A DNA stretch of 64,000 nucleotides, taken from positions 33,072,285-33,136,284 of the forward strand of contig JAJLRJ010000004.1 in the NCBI GenBank assembly GCA_024195265.1, in the 5' to 3' direction. Positions 35,101-41,742 of the stretch are shown one piece after another (position 1 is the stretch's first letter; every line of letters starts with the position of its first letter). Under the pieces are notes generated by a model, which ran no database searches, was not told the DNA's origin, and saw only the letters and a list, made by a program, of their open reading frames with translations. Both the position numbers and the translations under genes were made by a program. This DNA comes from Dendrophyllia cribrosa. Taxonomy: Eukaryota > Cnidaria > Anthozoa > Scleractinia > Dendrophylliidae.

Positions 35101-35677
35101 GATTGTCTTCGTTTTTCATGTTGATCAAACCTTTGGCACTATTTCTTAGTTCTTGTGGTAGTTTAATATATGAAGAGCCTCTCATTGGTTGATATCTTAC
35201 AACATTAAGATAATGATTGTCAACAGATTCAACAGTCCAACCAGATCCCTCTGAAATCCAAACTGCAATTTTATTTAATATGTCTTGCTTTGACACTTGT
35301 AGTGATTCAGTGATCTCTAGATTGTTTATGATTGTTTGAACTAGACTGTTGAAATAGGCAGTTTTATACACTGTTTCTCCATTTGATATTTTTGTAAATG
35401 TTACCTTAAGCGTTTCAACGAATTTTAATCCTTTCATTGATGTTAATACACTGATCATATGGTATGCAACAGCCTTTCTTGTGTTTTGTAGTTGCATTAG
35501 TGGGTCTTTGTTGTTTTTTATGTCAATTTCATAAGACTTTGTATAGCCTTTAAGAGCTTTGTCTGTCTGCTCTATCTTAGTTCTAGGTGCTGGCACTGGT
35601 TTGTAAGTTCTAGATGCTGGCACTGGTTTAATAGTTCTAGGTGCTGGCACTGGTTTAATAGTTCTAGGTGCTGGCAC
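32102..35677 (-). CDS. polB: Protein-primed family B DNA polymerase
   Basis: Copies the linear element, presumably by protein priming as in adenovirus and phi29-type systems. About 1,190 codons. Visible motifs: exonuclease I (YADFEA, about 364-369), exonuclease II (HNLRGYDSHF, 514-523), exonuclease III (YLKSDILLLADVF, 671-683), polymerase A (DANNLYGWAM, 771-780), B (NNSVFGKTMEN, 936-946), C (FTDTDS, 1031-1036) and a KMY-type motif after it (SKMYSYM). A Cys/His cluster at 464-497 (CHICDK, then HCHITGKYRG) resembles the endonuclease VII-like zinc site embedded in these polymerases, and there is a C2H2-like cluster at 309-329. The N-terminus is four 9-residue PVPAPRTIK-type repeats. The frame opens right after a TAA with no ATG before codon 61; the preceding part lies in the overlapping frame at 35664-35894. 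Confidence 0.95.
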   Translation of the reverse strand: MPAPRTIKPVPAPRTIKPVPASRTYKPVPAPRTKIEQTDKALKGYTKSYEIDIKNNKDPLMQLQNTRKAVAYHMISVLTSMKGLKFVETLKVTFTKISNGETVYKTAYFNSLVQTIINNLEITESLQVSKQDILNKIAVWISEGSGWTVESVDNHYLNVVRYQPMRGSSYIKLPQELRNSAKGLINMKNEDNQCFRWCHIRHLNPQEKYPQRIKKCDKEFIEKLNYSGIEFPVNQKQYNKIEKQNNINIIVFGYEEKQPFPIYISQEKFEDQMHLLLITEGENKHYVLIKDFNKFMYNQTKHEHRKHFCMYCLQCFSSERVLLNHKENCIIINGKQAIKMPSKDNNILKFNNFHKQLPVPFVVYADFEAIVEKIEGCRPNNDKSYTESYQKHTDCGYGYKVVCCYDDKYTKPVQVYRGENSVYKFMEAMLEEVKYCRKMNKKYFNKPLKMTKKDEEEFQKADKCHICDKKYTEKDIRVRDHCHITGKYRGSAHQDCNLKLRVNPAEIKIPVIFHNLRGYDSHFIMQEIGEIVKKHTYTNKKGEKCQMNINAIPNNMEKYMAFMLGNHLTFIDSFQFMSSSLEKLVSNLPKEALKYTSQKFKDKKLDLMSKKGIYPYDFMDNFDKFNEKLPTKEEFYSILNNEHISDEDYKHAQNVWKTFNLQNMGEYHNLYLKSDILLLADVFENFRKTCLKYYKLDPCHYFTSPGLSWDAMLKMTDIKLELMTDIDMYQFIEKGMRGGISYIANRYGKANNKYMKTYDEKAPSKYIIYLDANNLYGWAMSQYLPTGGFKWMTDKQINNIDLAKYNENSEKGLILEVDLEYPKELHNLHNDYPLAAERVCVNKGMLSGYCKKIATKYNISTGLVQKLIPTLRNKDKYVLHYRNLQLYTDLGLKVIKVHRVLEFNQSPWLKQYIDFNTNKRKNTKNSFEKDFFKLMNNSVFGKTMENIRKRVDVRLVTDEKKLLKMAAKPTYVSSKIFNENLVAVHKIKETLTLNRPAYVGMCILDLSKVLMYDFHYNYIKKKYGDKARLLFTDTDSLTYEIEAKDVYQDFWNDKDKFDNSDYPEDSPYFDKTNKKVIGKFKDEAASIPITEFIGLRSKMYSYMKDNQKGGKTAKGIKKNIIKNNIKHQDYKETLLGNKQMHHTMKTIRSQNHQLGSYEINKVSLSCFDDKRYILEDGINSYAYGHYKMKKN

Positions 35678-35894
35678 TGGTTAAAATGATATTATCTTCA
35701 TAGTTTTTGACCATATCCCTAACAGATTTTCTCGGTGTAGGAACTGGTCTCCTACGTTGTTTTTCGTCATCTACCACGATAATTTTAGGCTTTTTATTCT
35801 GTTGCTTTAAAAGCAATTTGATGAGTTCTGATTTACTAAGTTTCTTAAGATCACTCTTATTCATATCTATAAGGTTAGATTTTTCTGATTTCAT
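35664..35894 (-). CDS. N-terminal segment of the polymerase gene in another frame
   Basis: Seventy-six codons from an ATG preceded by TTATATAT. It has a short basic/Leu-rich helix (LSKSELIKLLLKQ, SAP-like in look) and a basic Pro stretch (RRRPVPTPRKSVRDM), then an acidic YEDNII. The last codons read the first Pro-rich repeat of the polymerase in the wrong frame and overlap the polymerase frame by 14 bp. The polymerase is in the +1 frame relative to this one, so this is probably its true N-terminus separated by a frame break, or joined by +1 frameshifting. A separate small protein is less likely. As I recall, related cnidarian proteins have this block contiguous with the repeats; unverified. 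Confidence 0.7.
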   Translation of the reverse strand: MKSEKSNLIDMNKSDLKKLSKSELIKLLLKQQNKKPKIIVVDDEKQRRRPVPTPRKSVRDMVKNYEDNIILTSAST

Positions 35895-36010
35895 ATATAT
35901 AATAATTCTATAGATAATCTTTTAAATAGTTTTACAAATGTGCGTTTAAATATAGTCGAGAATTCAAATAATCCAATCATGGATCCTTCGAACTATAACT
36001 ATGAAAAGAA
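35895..36010 (-). promoter_or_regulatory. Short AT-rich intergenic region with start-proximal TATATA
   Basis: On the minus strand GAATTATTATATATATG leads directly into the upstream gene's start. No other feature was noticed. Confidence 0.45.
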
Positions 36011-36271
36011 TTAATTTTGTGTGTAATTTGGATTATTTTTTTGTGTTATGTTGATGATTCGTTGCATTATATTGTTGACATTTACATTCTTCATATGCTT
36101 TTTTGTTTTCAAGTGACACCATTTCCCTGCAAGTGTATAATTTTTATCATTTTTACAAACATTACAATACCACTCTTTATTTAACATACATAAGGTTTTA
36201 TGTTTTTTTAGTTCTTCTGTTGTGAAAACTTTTGGTCTACCGCGACCTCTCTTAACATTTTGATTTTCCAT
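36011..36271 (-). CDS. AT-hook and C2H2 zinc-finger protein
   Basis: Eighty-six residues. The N-terminus has an AT-hook-like KRGRGRPK (7-14). The middle has YCNVCKN followed after about 12 residues by WCHLKTKKHMKN, a C-x2-C...H-x4-H type finger of the class found in DNA- or RNA-binding proteins. It starts at an ATG preceded by TATTATAT, like its neighbours. Probably a nuclear DNA-binding protein of the element, acting in transcription or genome packaging; its exact role is unknown. Confidence 0.7.
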   Translation of the reverse strand: MENQNVKRGRGRPKVFTTEELKKHKTLCMLNKEWYCNVCKNDKNYTLAGKWCHLKTKKHMKNVNVNNIMQRIINITQKNNPNYTQN

Positions 36272-36477
36272 ATATAATACTATACTATAGATATTATTTT
36301 AAATAGTTTCATAATAGTGCGGATAATATTGGTCAAGAATTATATATTTTGCATTATTGCGTAATAGCCAGAAACAATTATATATTTTTGGCTACCAATG
36401 AATAGCGAATGCAAAGATATAAATATCTCAGAAATTTCTGGGATACTTGTAAATAGTAACATCTTTTTAAACCTTTT
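36272..36477. other. AT-rich spacer with an inverted motif
   Basis: The phrases GAATTATATATTTTG and CAATTATATATTTTTGGC occur in direct repeat around 36340-36400, and GAAATTTC forms a small palindrome at 36433-36440. No open frame was recognised. Confidence 0.4.
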
Positions 36478-36864
36478 TTAAAGCCAAGTCTCATTAATCA
36501 AATGAATGTCTCTCAATCTCTCGAAATTTGCATTACTTGTTGTAATCACAGGTGTAAAAATATTATTTTCACGTTTGAGATATTTGACATTATCAACTTT
36601 GGTTTGTTTCAACACATTACATTCATCATCGTATCTATTGTTTTCTATCTCATTGCAGATAATATTCAATAACTGTTTCAATGTTATATCTTCATCCATT
36701 TCATGTATTTTTTTATGATAAAGTTTCAATAATTTCTTTTTATATTGTAACAGATCCAATCTACGCTCATTATCATATATTTTATCATGAAGATTGTCTT
36801 TTTCATCTTCACATTCATGAATTTGAAAATTTATTTTTTTGATATATTTCTCAATGCCACTCAT
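36478..36864 (-). CDS. Coiled-coil protein, function unknown
   Basis: A 128-residue protein starting MSGIEKYIKK, with strongly charged heptad-like sequence over about residues 1-60 (ECEDEKDNLHDKIYDNERR, then a Leu/Lys-rich helix), followed by a less charged C-terminal half ending in NETWL. The start codon is preceded by ATATATATC. It lies between the zinc-finger gene and the integrase on the same strand, 14 bp from the integrase stop codon. No family is recognised. Confidence 0.65.
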   Translation of the reverse strand: MSGIEKYIKKINFQIHECEDEKDNLHDKIYDNERRLDLLQYKKKLLKLYHKKIHEMDEDITLKQLLNIICNEIENNRYDDECNVLKQTKVDNVKYLKRENNIFTPVITTSNANFERLRDIHLINETWL

Positions 36865-36878
36865 GATATATATAAACG

Positions 36879-37859
36879 TTAGATATTTTTAACATCACTC
36901 AGAGGTACCCATGAATCAAACTCTTTTGGATAACCAGACCAAGAAACTAATGCTTGTTTCTTTTTATAATCTCGTTTGATGACCTTATCAATACGGAAAA
37001 CATCCTGTTTAGCTTTTAATAATTCAGGTTGGTAGAAAGATCCTTCTATTAGTTCATCATTGAGATCCTTTAATTTATAAGTGATTGGATTTGTGTATTG
37101 AATTTTATCAACTATGAATATCTCCTCTGTCCAGTTTGGAGTGTATCCTTTGTCAAATGTTTTTCTCTTATATTTAGATATTCGAACTTTATCACCAACT
37201 TTAAATTTTGGTTTATATGATAATAGTTCCATATCATATAGATTGAAATAAACAGTTCCTTCATTCTTTTTCATAGATGCTTCAATAGGTTTCATTTCAA
37301 TGCTTGAATGCTTTGTACTGTTGTATTCATTTAATAGTTTTGGTAACATGTCTAAATATTGTGTTGTATTTTGAGCTGTAAATTGTTTCCACATTTTAGA
37401 TTTTAATGTTCTGTTAAATCTCTCAATAACAACAGCTTTACCTTCATTGAAAGTAGAATACATCTCAATATTATTTTTCTTTAGCCAGTCTTTGAAAGTT
37501 TTATTATAGAATTCAGATCCTTGGTCTACCCAAATAAATTTAGGTTTCCGTTTGGATTTTTTAATAACATCATCAAATGATTCAGTGATTGTAATACCTG
37601 TTTTATTTTTAATGGGAATGCTCCAAGCAAATTTCGAAAACACATCAATGATATTTAATAAATATCTATATCCTTTATTCCATTTTGAAAACTTCTGCAT
37701 TTCTACAAGGTCAGCGCTCCAAATATCATCTATTCCATTAACAATAACTCTTCTTGTTTTAAATTTTCGTTTGATTGGCTTATGTAATTCATCGGCTAAT
37801 TGTTGAGCCCAATCATTTTTACTCAACGCCGCTTTCCGTTTTTTGGCTTCCTTTTTTGT
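36879..37859 (-). CDS. int: Retrovirus-type DDE integrase with C-terminal chromodomain
   Basis: Inserts the element and makes the 6-bp duplication. Catalytic acidic residues are visible at WSADL (D39, numbering from the TTG codon at 37826), IWVDQGSEF (D101) and VIERFNRT (E135); the DDE core is rve-like. After an SH3-like basic region (FKVGDKVRISKYKRK) comes a chromodomain-type end, ALVSWSGYPKEFDSWVP, which may bind histone marks. The frame is open from 37859 after a TAA, but its first ATG is after the first catalytic Asp, so initiation in this frame cannot give an active enzyme. The upstream phospholipase frame overlaps it and is related by a -1 shift. No HHCC finger is visible at the N-terminus. 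Confidence 0.93.
   Translation of the reverse strand, partial: TKKEAKKRKAALSKNDWAQQLADELHKPIKRKFKTRRVIVNGIDDIWSADLVEMQKFSKWNKGYRYLLNIIDVFSKFAWSIPIKNKTGITITESFDDVIKKSKRKPKFIWVDQGSEFYNKTFKDWLKKNNIEMYSTFNEGKAVVIERFNRTLKSKMWKQFTAQNTTQYLDMLPKLLNEYNSTKHSSIEMKPIEASMKKNEGTVYFNLYDMELLSYKPKFKVGDKVRISKYKRKTFDKGYTPNWTEEIFIVDKIQYTNPITYKLKDLNDELIEGSFYQPELLKAKQDVFRIDKVIKRDYKKKQALVSWSGYPKEFDSWVPLSDVKNI
37802..37827 (-). promoter_or_regulatory. Candidate stimulatory hairpin
   Basis: In the mRNA sense (minus strand) GTTGAG (37822-37827) can pair with CTCAAC (37802-37807) around a 14-nt loop, and GGC upstream can pair with GCC downstream past a bulge. It lies 10 nt after the slippery heptamer, a workable spacing for -1 frameshifting. 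It is a short stem, so the support is modest. Confidence 0.35.
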
Positions 37860-38431
37860 TTAATACCGAGACCTAGTTTTTGTTTGGTATTAATTAAGAA
37901 TCTAGCAGTCTGACCCCATTTAGGCATCTCACCGTAAGGTATTTCGTCTAATGATTTAACCATTTTCTTATCACAATCTCCCTTGTTTCTACCCATATCG
38001 TAGCAAATATCGTGATGAGCTGATATTTCATCCACTTTATTGTAAGGTTGAACATACCATTTTGTTACCTCACCAGTATCCTTATCATATTCTAACTGTT
38101 CATCTAATGGGTTATATGGGCCCATGTATTTGTAACTACCTGGTGTCCATCCCCCTTTTGGCTTAGGTAACATACCAATCATTTTATGAATGTCAATTCC
38201 ACTACCTTTATTTAATGGATCTAGTTTCTTACTAATGTCTGAAGTTAAACTGTCAAGCGCTTGATCCAAATATTTATCAGCCATTCCTTTAATCTTTCGT
38301 TTTACAAAATTAGATTTAATAGCTTTTGATGCTCCGATTCTGCCTAAATTATAGAGACCTTTTATACCAGATTTAAGAGCAATTTCACCAAGACTGTGAC
38401 TACCTTCTATATCTAAAAATCCGCCAGCCAT
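37823..38431 (-). CDS. Parvovirus-type phospholipase A2
   Basis: About 202 residues from the ATG at 38431 (the frame is open further upstream, to 38500). It has the calcium-loop signature YMGPYNPL and the catalytic VDEISAHHDICYD with the HD pair, the arrangement of the PLA2 domain of parvovirus VP1. The region before it is an amphipathic, Lys/Ala-rich segment, and a Gly-rich linker GSGIDIHKMIG precedes the domain. In parvoviruses this enzyme breaches the endosomal membrane; here a particle-associated membrane role is inferred. The tail is highly basic (KQKRKPKNGKRR). Unlike most genes of the element its ATG has no TATA-like tract, and the preceding 52-codon zinc-ribbon frame ends 19 bp upstream in another frame. 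Confidence 0.88.
   Translation of the reverse strand: MAGGFLDIEGSHSLGEIALKSGIKGLYNLGRIGASKAIKSNFVKRKIKGMADKYLDQALDSLTSDISKKLDPLNKGSGIDIHKMIGMLPKPKGGWTPGSYKYMGPYNPLDEQLEYDKDTGEVTKWYVQPYNKVDEISAHHDICYDMGRNKGDCDKKMVKSLDEIPYGEMPKWGQTARFLINTKQKLGLGIKQKRKPKNGKRR
37838..37844 (-). promoter_or_regulatory. Candidate -1 ribosomal frameshift heptamer A AAA AAC
   Basis: In the frame of the phospholipase gene the codons read CCA AAA AAC, so A AAA AAC is placed exactly as a canonical X XXY YYZ slippery site. A -1 shift here enters the integrase frame, which is open through this site, and avoids the phospholipase TGA 13 nt downstream. An alternative is a one-base loss in the A-run. Confidence 0.5.
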
Positions 38432-38450
38432 CTCTGACTGGCTATTTAGT

Positions 38451-38609
38451 TTAATTTTTTTTATTGGATACAAAACGTGTCTTAGTAGCCCCACATTCAC
38501 TACATTGAGATTTTAACATAAGACGATTATTTTTAGTTTTAACATATTTTTCAGTACCTGGTACAGATTCTGTTTGCTTCTTCTGTTTTACACAATAACT
38601 TTTTACCAT
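38451..38609 (-). CDS. Small zinc-ribbon-like protein
   Basis: Fifty-two residues from an ATG preceded by TTATATAA. It starts MVKSYCVKQKK and ends with CSECGATKTRF, giving a C...C-x2-C arrangement like a reduced zinc ribbon with one expected Cys replaced. The PLA2 frame follows in the +1 frame and overlaps it if read from its own upstream limit. Because this gene has the start-proximal AT tract and the PLA2 does not, the two may form one transcription unit or one broken protein. As I recall, related elements have the two domains in one chain; unverified. Confidence 0.65.
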   Translation of the reverse strand: MVKSYCVKQKKQTESVPGTEKYVKTKNNRLMLKSQCSECGATKTRFVSNKKN

Positions 38610-38622
38610 TTATATAATATAA

Positions 38623-39081
38623 TTAGATATTTTTGAAATAGTTTTCAATAAATCGTTCATTATACTGTTGGTTATTTAATTTGAATACTTTTATACAATC
38701 ATAAAATGATTTTTTATAAATGTTATCCAAAAAATATAAACAATAATATCCACATCTAACTGATTTGATATCCTGGATAGGATAACCATAATTGTATATA
38801 TACTTCAATTTCAATTTTTTAGCATAATCAACCAAGTTCTGTGGTGGAGGTAACGAAAAACTATCAAAGTAATATATAGTCTTATCATTCATATTATTAT
38901 AATGTGCTACCCAATGTGTACCAGGACCTATTTTATCATCAAGATTAATGATACAAGATCCTATTTTGTGGATATGATCCAAACTATCCCTCGAATAAAT
39001 ACCATTAAAATTGGTTATTTTTAAATATTTAATCCATTTTAATAAATCAATATTTGAAAGAGGAATATCTCTGAACTTTGG
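38623..39081 (-). CDS. Adenain-type cysteine protease (no AUG start)
   Basis: Processes virion proteins in adenoviruses; the same role is inferred here. The catalytic His is in GTHWVAHY, an Asp follows in YYFDSFSLPPP, and the nucleophile is in RCGYYCLYF, with a Gln upstream in YPIQDIKSVRCG for the oxyanion hole. The recognisable domain starts near PLSNIDLLKWIKYL at about 39063, upstream of the first possible initiators. The frame is open far upstream without any ATG, and it overlaps the C-terminus of the 278-residue gene in the -1 frame. A non-AUG start, a -1 frameshift from that gene or loss of a start codon are all possible. Confidence 0.85.
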   Translation of the reverse strand, partial: PKFRDIPLSNIDLLKWIKYLKITNFNGIYSRDSLDHIHKIGSCIINLDDKIGPGTHWVAHYNNMNDKTIYYFDSFSLPPPQNLVDYAKKLKLKYIYNYGYPIQDIKSVRCGYYCLYFLDNIYKKSFYDCIKVFKLNNQQYNERFIENYFKNI

Positions 39082-39083
39082 TT

Positions 39084-39920
39084 TTACAGGATATCTCCTA
39101 GAATTGGTATTCCTAACTTTGTAAAAGGACTGTTTTTGCCTAGTAATAGGCCCTCTCCCTTTTTTGTTTTTGTTTTGACTTTTTTTTTTGCTCCCATACC
39201 TATAGTATTTGAGGGCCAGTTTCCATAAAATGGTGGTGGATAATAAGGCATCATCATTCCAGGTTTAGGTGAAACTGTTAATCCAGATGCTTTCTTTTTT
39301 GGTATACTTAAACCCTTTCCTGTTAATGCATTCAACAACATTGGAATACCAATAGATGCTAGGATCGTCCCCAAAAAACCACCTCTTTGTTTTTGTGATG
39401 GTTGAATGAATACTTGTCCTCCATTTTGAATAGCAGCTAAAATGTCTTGTTTTTGTTTTTTAGTTAAAAGGTGTTTATACTTAATCAATTGCTGTATTTT
39501 TGAATCTGGTATTAAGAAACCACCAGATTGAATACCTTTTCCAAAAATTTTATCAATTCCCAAAGATCCGAGAGCAGATAAAGCTCCTGTAGCTAAAGCT
39601 GGTACCGCTTTTGATGCTAATTTGGTGGCCATTGGAAGCATTTTTGTTCCAAGTGAAATTAAACTAGACCATAAAGAACCGCCATATTTAACTGATTTTC
39701 TAATCTGTGTTTTTGAAATCTTGATATCTACACCAACTCCATTTTTTATCGCTTTTTTGATTTTATTTATCTGTGTTTTAGTTAAATTCAGTCCATCGCT
39801 TCCCATCAACTCATTTTTAGCTAATCGAATTGTTATTGGTGAATTTGTTTCATATGCTTTTGCTAATTTTTGTTTTTGTCCTTGAGATAATTTCACACCA
39901 TATTCATAATAAGTTGTCAT
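39084..39920 (-). CDS. Minor virion protein with three internal repeats and hydrophobic segments
   Basis: A 278-residue protein. Three repeats of about 30 residues with the pattern L(S/T)xxQxxKIxxAxxN...V.I..SxxQ are visible at about 11-40, 46-75 and 152-181. Between them are Ala/Leu/Gly-rich segments able to contact membrane, and the end has a Pro/Tyr-rich stretch (MMMPYYPPPFYG) and a Lys-rich basic run. Two sites fit the adenovirus protease consensus (M/I/L)xGx-G: IFGKG (125-129) and LTGKG (199-203). It is a candidate protease substrate like adenovirus minor core or pVI-type proteins; the specific orthology is unknown. The ATG follows TATTATATACAAAAT. Confidence 0.75.
   Translation of the reverse strand: MTTYYEYGVKLSQGQKQKLAKAYETNSPITIRLAKNELMGSDGLNLTKTQINKIKKAIKNGVGVDIKISKTQIRKSVKYGGSLWSSLISLGTKMLPMATKLASKAVPALATGALSALGSLGIDKIFGKGIQSGGFLIPDSKIQQLIKYKHLLTKKQKQDILAAIQNGGQVFIQPSQKQRGGFLGTILASIGIPMLLNALTGKGLSIPKKKASGLTVSPKPGMMMPYYPPPFYGNWPSNTIGMGAKKKVKTKTKKGEGLLLGKNSPFTKLGIPILGDIL
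39159..39165 (-). promoter_or_regulatory. Candidate -1 frameshift heptamer A AAA AAG
   Basis: In the frame of the 278-residue gene the codons read ACA AAA AAG, fitting X XXY YYZ. A -1 shift would enter a frame that is open without a stop into the protease domain. The surrounding sequence is Lys-rich and A-rich, so a chance match is quite possible; no clear hairpin was found. Confidence 0.3.
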
Positions 39921-40009
39921 ATTTTGTATATAATATATGTTATATAATTTTGATAATTACAAAACATGTTTAATTGAAAAACTATAAATATTGTAACAAC
40001 ATAATTAAT
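39921..40009. other. AT-rich spacer
   Basis: Contains the TATATAATATATG-type tract directly before the 39920 start. No other feature. Confidence 0.4.
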
Positions 40010-41320
40010 TTATGCTTTAATAAGTAGTTTACCACTGCTTGTGTATAATTCGATCTCTTTTTCATGAAGAACAAGAGCATTCAAAGTATAGTTAGTTGCA
40101 TTTGCTCCGTTGAGTTCATATCGGAAAGTTAATGATACAACAGAATCTTTTGTGTCTTCCTCTTGATTTCTTAGGTCGAAATAAATCATTCCAAACAAAT
40201 TTCTGAAATTACTTCTATCAATTAATGACCCACTAAGAAAGTCATTGTAAGCAGAACTATAGCTCATAAGTGTTCTGTATAATCTACTCTCTTCATTAGC
40301 TGACAATTCAAGTTGAGGATAATATATGCTATTATTCATTTCAAGCTGAGCTTTACTGAAAACTCTGTTATTTGCACCTATACTGAATGTCTTGAATGTA
40401 AATATATTAGCTTCTTGATTATTATATGAAGCTGTTGGATTCACCCATAGAAAAACATGTCTTGGTCTTCTTATACCTGTACTAATTCTGAAAAATGAAC
40501 TCACAGCCGCAGTTTGATTTATTTCATAATGCTCTCTCAAGTATATCCAAGTTTTTGGTTTCAGATAGTTTTCCAGATATTGACGCATACCACTACCATT
40601 GAAAATAAGTTTAGGGCACCATAATCTGAATTTAGTCATCAAAACTTTTGAATCAGGAGCAGCATTGCTACGAAATATAATATTGTTATCATTTTCCAAT
40701 CGGATTAAAATGTTCATTTTTATATTTGGATGAAGATTCTTTTTGAATGCAGCAAAATACGAATATATATTCAATGGGATAGATATTTTGTTCTCACTGC
40801 CTGCGTCTGTAAGAATTTTTCGCGTCGCGAATCCTTGGTTGTACAATGCTTGAACTGTTCTAGGCTCAGCTGTTCCAGTCGAAGTATCTAAATAAAAGAA
40901 ATTGTCTTTAGCAACTGTATTGGCATATTCTTTAGTGTATTTTAAAAGTGATAGAACATTCGATGATTCATTGGCTTTTGTGTTGTTATATACACTTATA
41001 CCATTACATTCAACTTGTATTTCTCTGATGAAGGTGTTACCGTTTGTTGTTGTACAAAATAAATTTCCATTTCCCACTCCGGCGCCGATACCAGCTCCAT
41101 CTTGATCTTGATCTAACTGAAGAAGCTTGAAATTGACTTCAATATATGCATTATACCAGTCTATTGGGTTAGCCTCTGAGCTATTATCTATTACAAACAT
41201 GTAATTATCTTTTGTTTGTCGATTATTTGCCCCAATATTAGCATTCAAAGGTGTTTGTAAATCATAATATGCATATTCATATCTTTTAACAAATTCTGGA
41301 CTTCGAAAATTTCCGTTCAT
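40010..41320 (-). CDS. Major capsid protein (probable double jelly-roll)
   Basis: About 436 residues from the ATG at 41320, preceded by AATATAT; an earlier in-frame start would overlap the neighbouring gene. The sequence is beta-rich without charged clusters and has typical capsid character, with many short hydrophobic strands separated by polar loops (for example NPIDWYNAYIEVNF, ISIPLNIYSYFAAF, LTFRYELNGANATNY). It ends in a tail ELYTSSGKLLIKA. The length and its place among protease, penton-like and ATPase genes fit the Polinton major capsid protein. The assignment rests on context and fold character, not on a short signature motif. Confidence 0.8.
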   Translation of the reverse strand: MNGNFRSPEFVKRYEYAYYDLQTPLNANIGANNRQTKDNYMFVIDNSSEANPIDWYNAYIEVNFKLLQLDQDQDGAGIGAGVGNGNLFCTTTNGNTFIREIQVECNGISVYNNTKANESSNVLSLLKYTKEYANTVAKDNFFYLDTSTGTAEPRTVQALYNQGFATRKILTDAGSENKISIPLNIYSYFAAFKKNLHPNIKMNILIRLENDNNIIFRSNAAPDSKVLMTKFRLWCPKLIFNGSGMRQYLENYLKPKTWIYLREHYEINQTAAVSSFFRISTGIRRPRHVFLWVNPTASYNNQEANIFTFKTFSIGANNRVFSKAQLEMNNSIYYPQLELSANEESRLYRTLMSYSSAYNDFLSGSLIDRSNFRNLFGMIYFDLRNQEEDTKDSVVSLTFRYELNGANATNYTLNALVLHEKEIELYTSSGKLLIKA

Positions 41321-41348
41321 ATATATTATTAGTTTAGATAAAAAATCA

Positions 41349-41720
41349 TTATAATAGTAAATCATTATAAACATCTTTAATATATTGATATTTGTCAGTA
41401 TCTTGAGCCTGTTGCTCATTTTCTTTTTGTAAAAGTTTGATTATTTCATCACCTTTTGTTTCATTCGTTATTTTTGGCTCGTTTGTTTTATCACTAAATT
41501 TATTGTAAATTTTGTCACCAATAAGCTGACCTGTTTTTTCACCTATTTTTTCCGACCCCTTTTCTATCAACTTTTCAGCACCCTTTTTAGCAAGTTGTTT
41601 AGCTGTTTTGCTTGCAAGTTTTGAAGCTATCTTACTTCCAACATTTTTGAAAACATCAAATATTCCTTCACCTTGAATAATGTAATCTCCAGTATCTGGA
41701 TCTCTTTCTCTTCGTTCCAT
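41349..41720 (-). CDS. Amphipathic minor virion protein with protease site
   Basis: A 123-residue protein. A polar N-terminal leader (MERRERDPDTGDYI) ends at IQGEG (15-19), which fits the adenain consensus (M/I/L)xGx-G. Directly after it comes a long amphipathic, Lys/Ala-rich helix (IFDVFKNVGSKIASKLASK and onward). That layout, a cleavable leader then a membrane-active helix, recalls adenovirus pVI, which lyses the endosome after cleavage. The second half is acidic/Gln-rich. It lies between the capsid genes, and its ATG is preceded by ACTATATAG. Confidence 0.65.
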   Translation of the reverse strand: MERRERDPDTGDYIIQGEGIFDVFKNVGSKIASKLASKTAKQLAKKGAEKLIEKGSEKIGEKTGQLIGDKIYNKFSDKTNEPKITNETKGDEIIKLLQKENEQQAQDTDKYQYIKDVYNDLLL

Positions 41721-41742
41721 CTATATAGTGAGTGTATATAAA

